Assembly: GCA_014859755.1 (NCBI GenBank)
Contig: JACUTO010000090.1
Span: forward strand, 1-6,176
DNA: 6,176 nt
From: Candidatus Bathyarchaeota archaeon
Lineage (GTDB): Archaea; Thermoproteota; Bathyarchaeia; Bathyarchaeales; Bathyarchaeaceae
Direction of reading: 5' to 3'
The notes beneath the pieces are model-generated. The model was given only the letters and a program-made list of their open reading frames with translations. It searched no databases and was not told the DNA's origin. A program made the position numbers and the translations under genes. Of the stretch, positions 5,883-6,176 are shown in pieces; the stretch's first letter is position 1, and each line of letters starts with the position of its first letter.

Positions 5883-6059
5883 CTACTCTCCCCAGTCTTC
5901 CCCCTCGATTCCCAGTTCTTGAAGCTCCACGGATTCTCCCTTTATCTGCTTCACTTCCAGTTCGAGTCCACAGCTGGGACAGCTCAGAATTTCCCCTTGC
6001 ATGACATCTTCGGGGATCTCAAGCTCCGCGTCGCAATCAGGGCACTTAGCACTATTCAC
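5883..6059 (-). CDS. lysW: LysW amino-group carrier protein
   Basis: LysW is the small acidic carrier that protects the alpha-amino group of the intermediate and presents it to LysX, LysZ, LysY, LysJ and LysK. The 58-residue protein has a zinc-binding domain with CPDC (C6, C9) and CPSCG (C27, C30), the conserved ELEV strand (33-36), a Glu-rich tail, and the signature C-terminus EDWGE, whose final Glu is the attachment point. The acidic surface is what the partner enzymes bind in studied systems. The frame is open to a GTG at 6068, but GTG 6059 has GAGGTG at 6066-6071, 6 nt upstream, and gives the usual short N-terminus before the first CxxC, so it is preferred; the longer form would add three residues. 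Being first in the operon and separated from lysX by 102 nt, it may be made in excess over the enzymes, which would suit a carrier. Confidence 0.96.
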   Translation of the reverse strand: MNSAKCPDCDAELEIPEDVMQGEILSCPSCGLELEVKQIKGESVELQELGIEGEDWGE

Positions 6060-6065
6060 TACTTC

Positions 6066-6071
6066 CACCTC
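6066..6071 (-). promoter_or_regulatory. Shine-Dalgarno site that fixes the lysW start
   Basis: GAGGTG on the minus strand matches the archaeal anti-SD and lies 6 nt before GTG 6059. The competing GTG at 6068 is part of this site and has no spaced site of its own. Confidence 0.65.
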
Positions 6072-6106
6072 TCGATTTAGTTGACCTCATTATAGAAATT
6101 GATGTT

Positions 6107-6117
6107 CTTTATAAAAA
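6107..6117 (-). promoter_or_regulatory. TATA box and BRE of the lys operon promoter
   Basis: The minus strand reads TTTTTATAAAG, preceded by CCGAAAT, a reasonable BRE. A start about 25 nt downstream falls near 6086, leaving a leader of roughly 25 nt that contains the GAGGTG site of lysW. It is the best TATA element upstream of the operon and probably drives lysW through lysK. Confidence 0.65.
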
Positions 6118-6131
6118 TTTCGGAATTGAAA
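6118..6131. promoter_or_regulatory. Candidate operator 1, inverted repeat touching the BRE
   Basis: TTTCGGAATTGAAA is an inverted repeat with TTTC/GAAA arms around GGAATT. It sits directly upstream of the TATA box and overlaps the expected BRE, where a bound repressor would block TBP/TFB. It shares CGGAATT with the repeat at 6162-6176. Lrp-family control of lysW promoters is known in Sulfolobus (LysM); the link here is inference. Confidence 0.3.
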
Positions 6132-6161
6132 GCCGTTATTTTAACTGATTTCCAATAAATT

Positions 6162-6176
6162 ATACGGAATTCGTAT
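6162..6176. promoter_or_regulatory. Candidate operator 2, inverted repeat at the window edge
   Basis: ATACGGAATTCGTAT is an inverted repeat with perfect 5-bp arms ATACG/CGTAT around GAATT. It lies 44 bp (about four helical turns) upstream of the matching CGGAATT in candidate operator 1. It may extend past the window, so its full symmetry cannot be judged. Confidence 0.3.

Overview
The window holds a compact amino-acid biosynthesis operon of the LysW carrier-protein type, read entirely on the minus strand. In transcription order the genes are lysW (5883-6059), lysX (4587-5780), lysY/argC (3527-4579), lysZ/argB (2715-3521), lysJ (1523-2722) and lysK (415-1542). A stand-alone Lrp/AsnC-type ligand-binding (RAM) gene follows on the same strand and is cut off by the left edge (1-206). 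No transposon, CRISPR array, rRNA or tRNA is visible.

The organism is most likely an archaeon. The genes are preceded by TATA/BRE-like promoter elements and by Shine-Dalgarno sites matching the archaeal 16S tail (GAGGTG, GTGAT, GGAGG). Several starts are GTG, and a RAM-only protein is typical of archaea. LysW pathways also occur in Thermus/Deinococcus relatives, but the promoter type argues against that. A TACK-lineage archaeon, perhaps of Bathyarchaeia type, is my impression from protein style only.

How the genes work together: LysX ligates the amino group of alpha-aminoadipate (lysine branch) or glutamate (arginine branch) to the C-terminal Glu of LysW. LysZ phosphorylates the carried side-chain carboxylate, LysY reduces it to the semialdehyde, LysJ transaminates it, and LysK releases lysine or ornithine and regenerates LysW. 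All five enzymes and the carrier are present once. No upstream aminoadipate genes and no argG/argH lie in the window, so the sequence does not say which branch is served; one set serving both is plausible.

Layout: 6060-6176 is an AT-rich promoter region with a TATA box and two inverted repeats sharing CGGAATT. lysW is separated from lysX by about 100 nt, while lysX-Y-Z-J-K are packed with overlaps or a gap of only a few nt and have Shine-Dalgarno sites inside the preceding gene. A 208-nt gap (207-414) follows lysK. It holds a promoter for the RAM gene and a hairpin that may be a small RNA on the plus strand.

The main oddities are a roughly 75-residue, Lys/Glu-rich insertion in the catalytic part of LysX between its two metal-binding elements, an altered substrate-loop motif in the same enzyme, the twin operator-like repeats, and the hairpin downstream of lysK.
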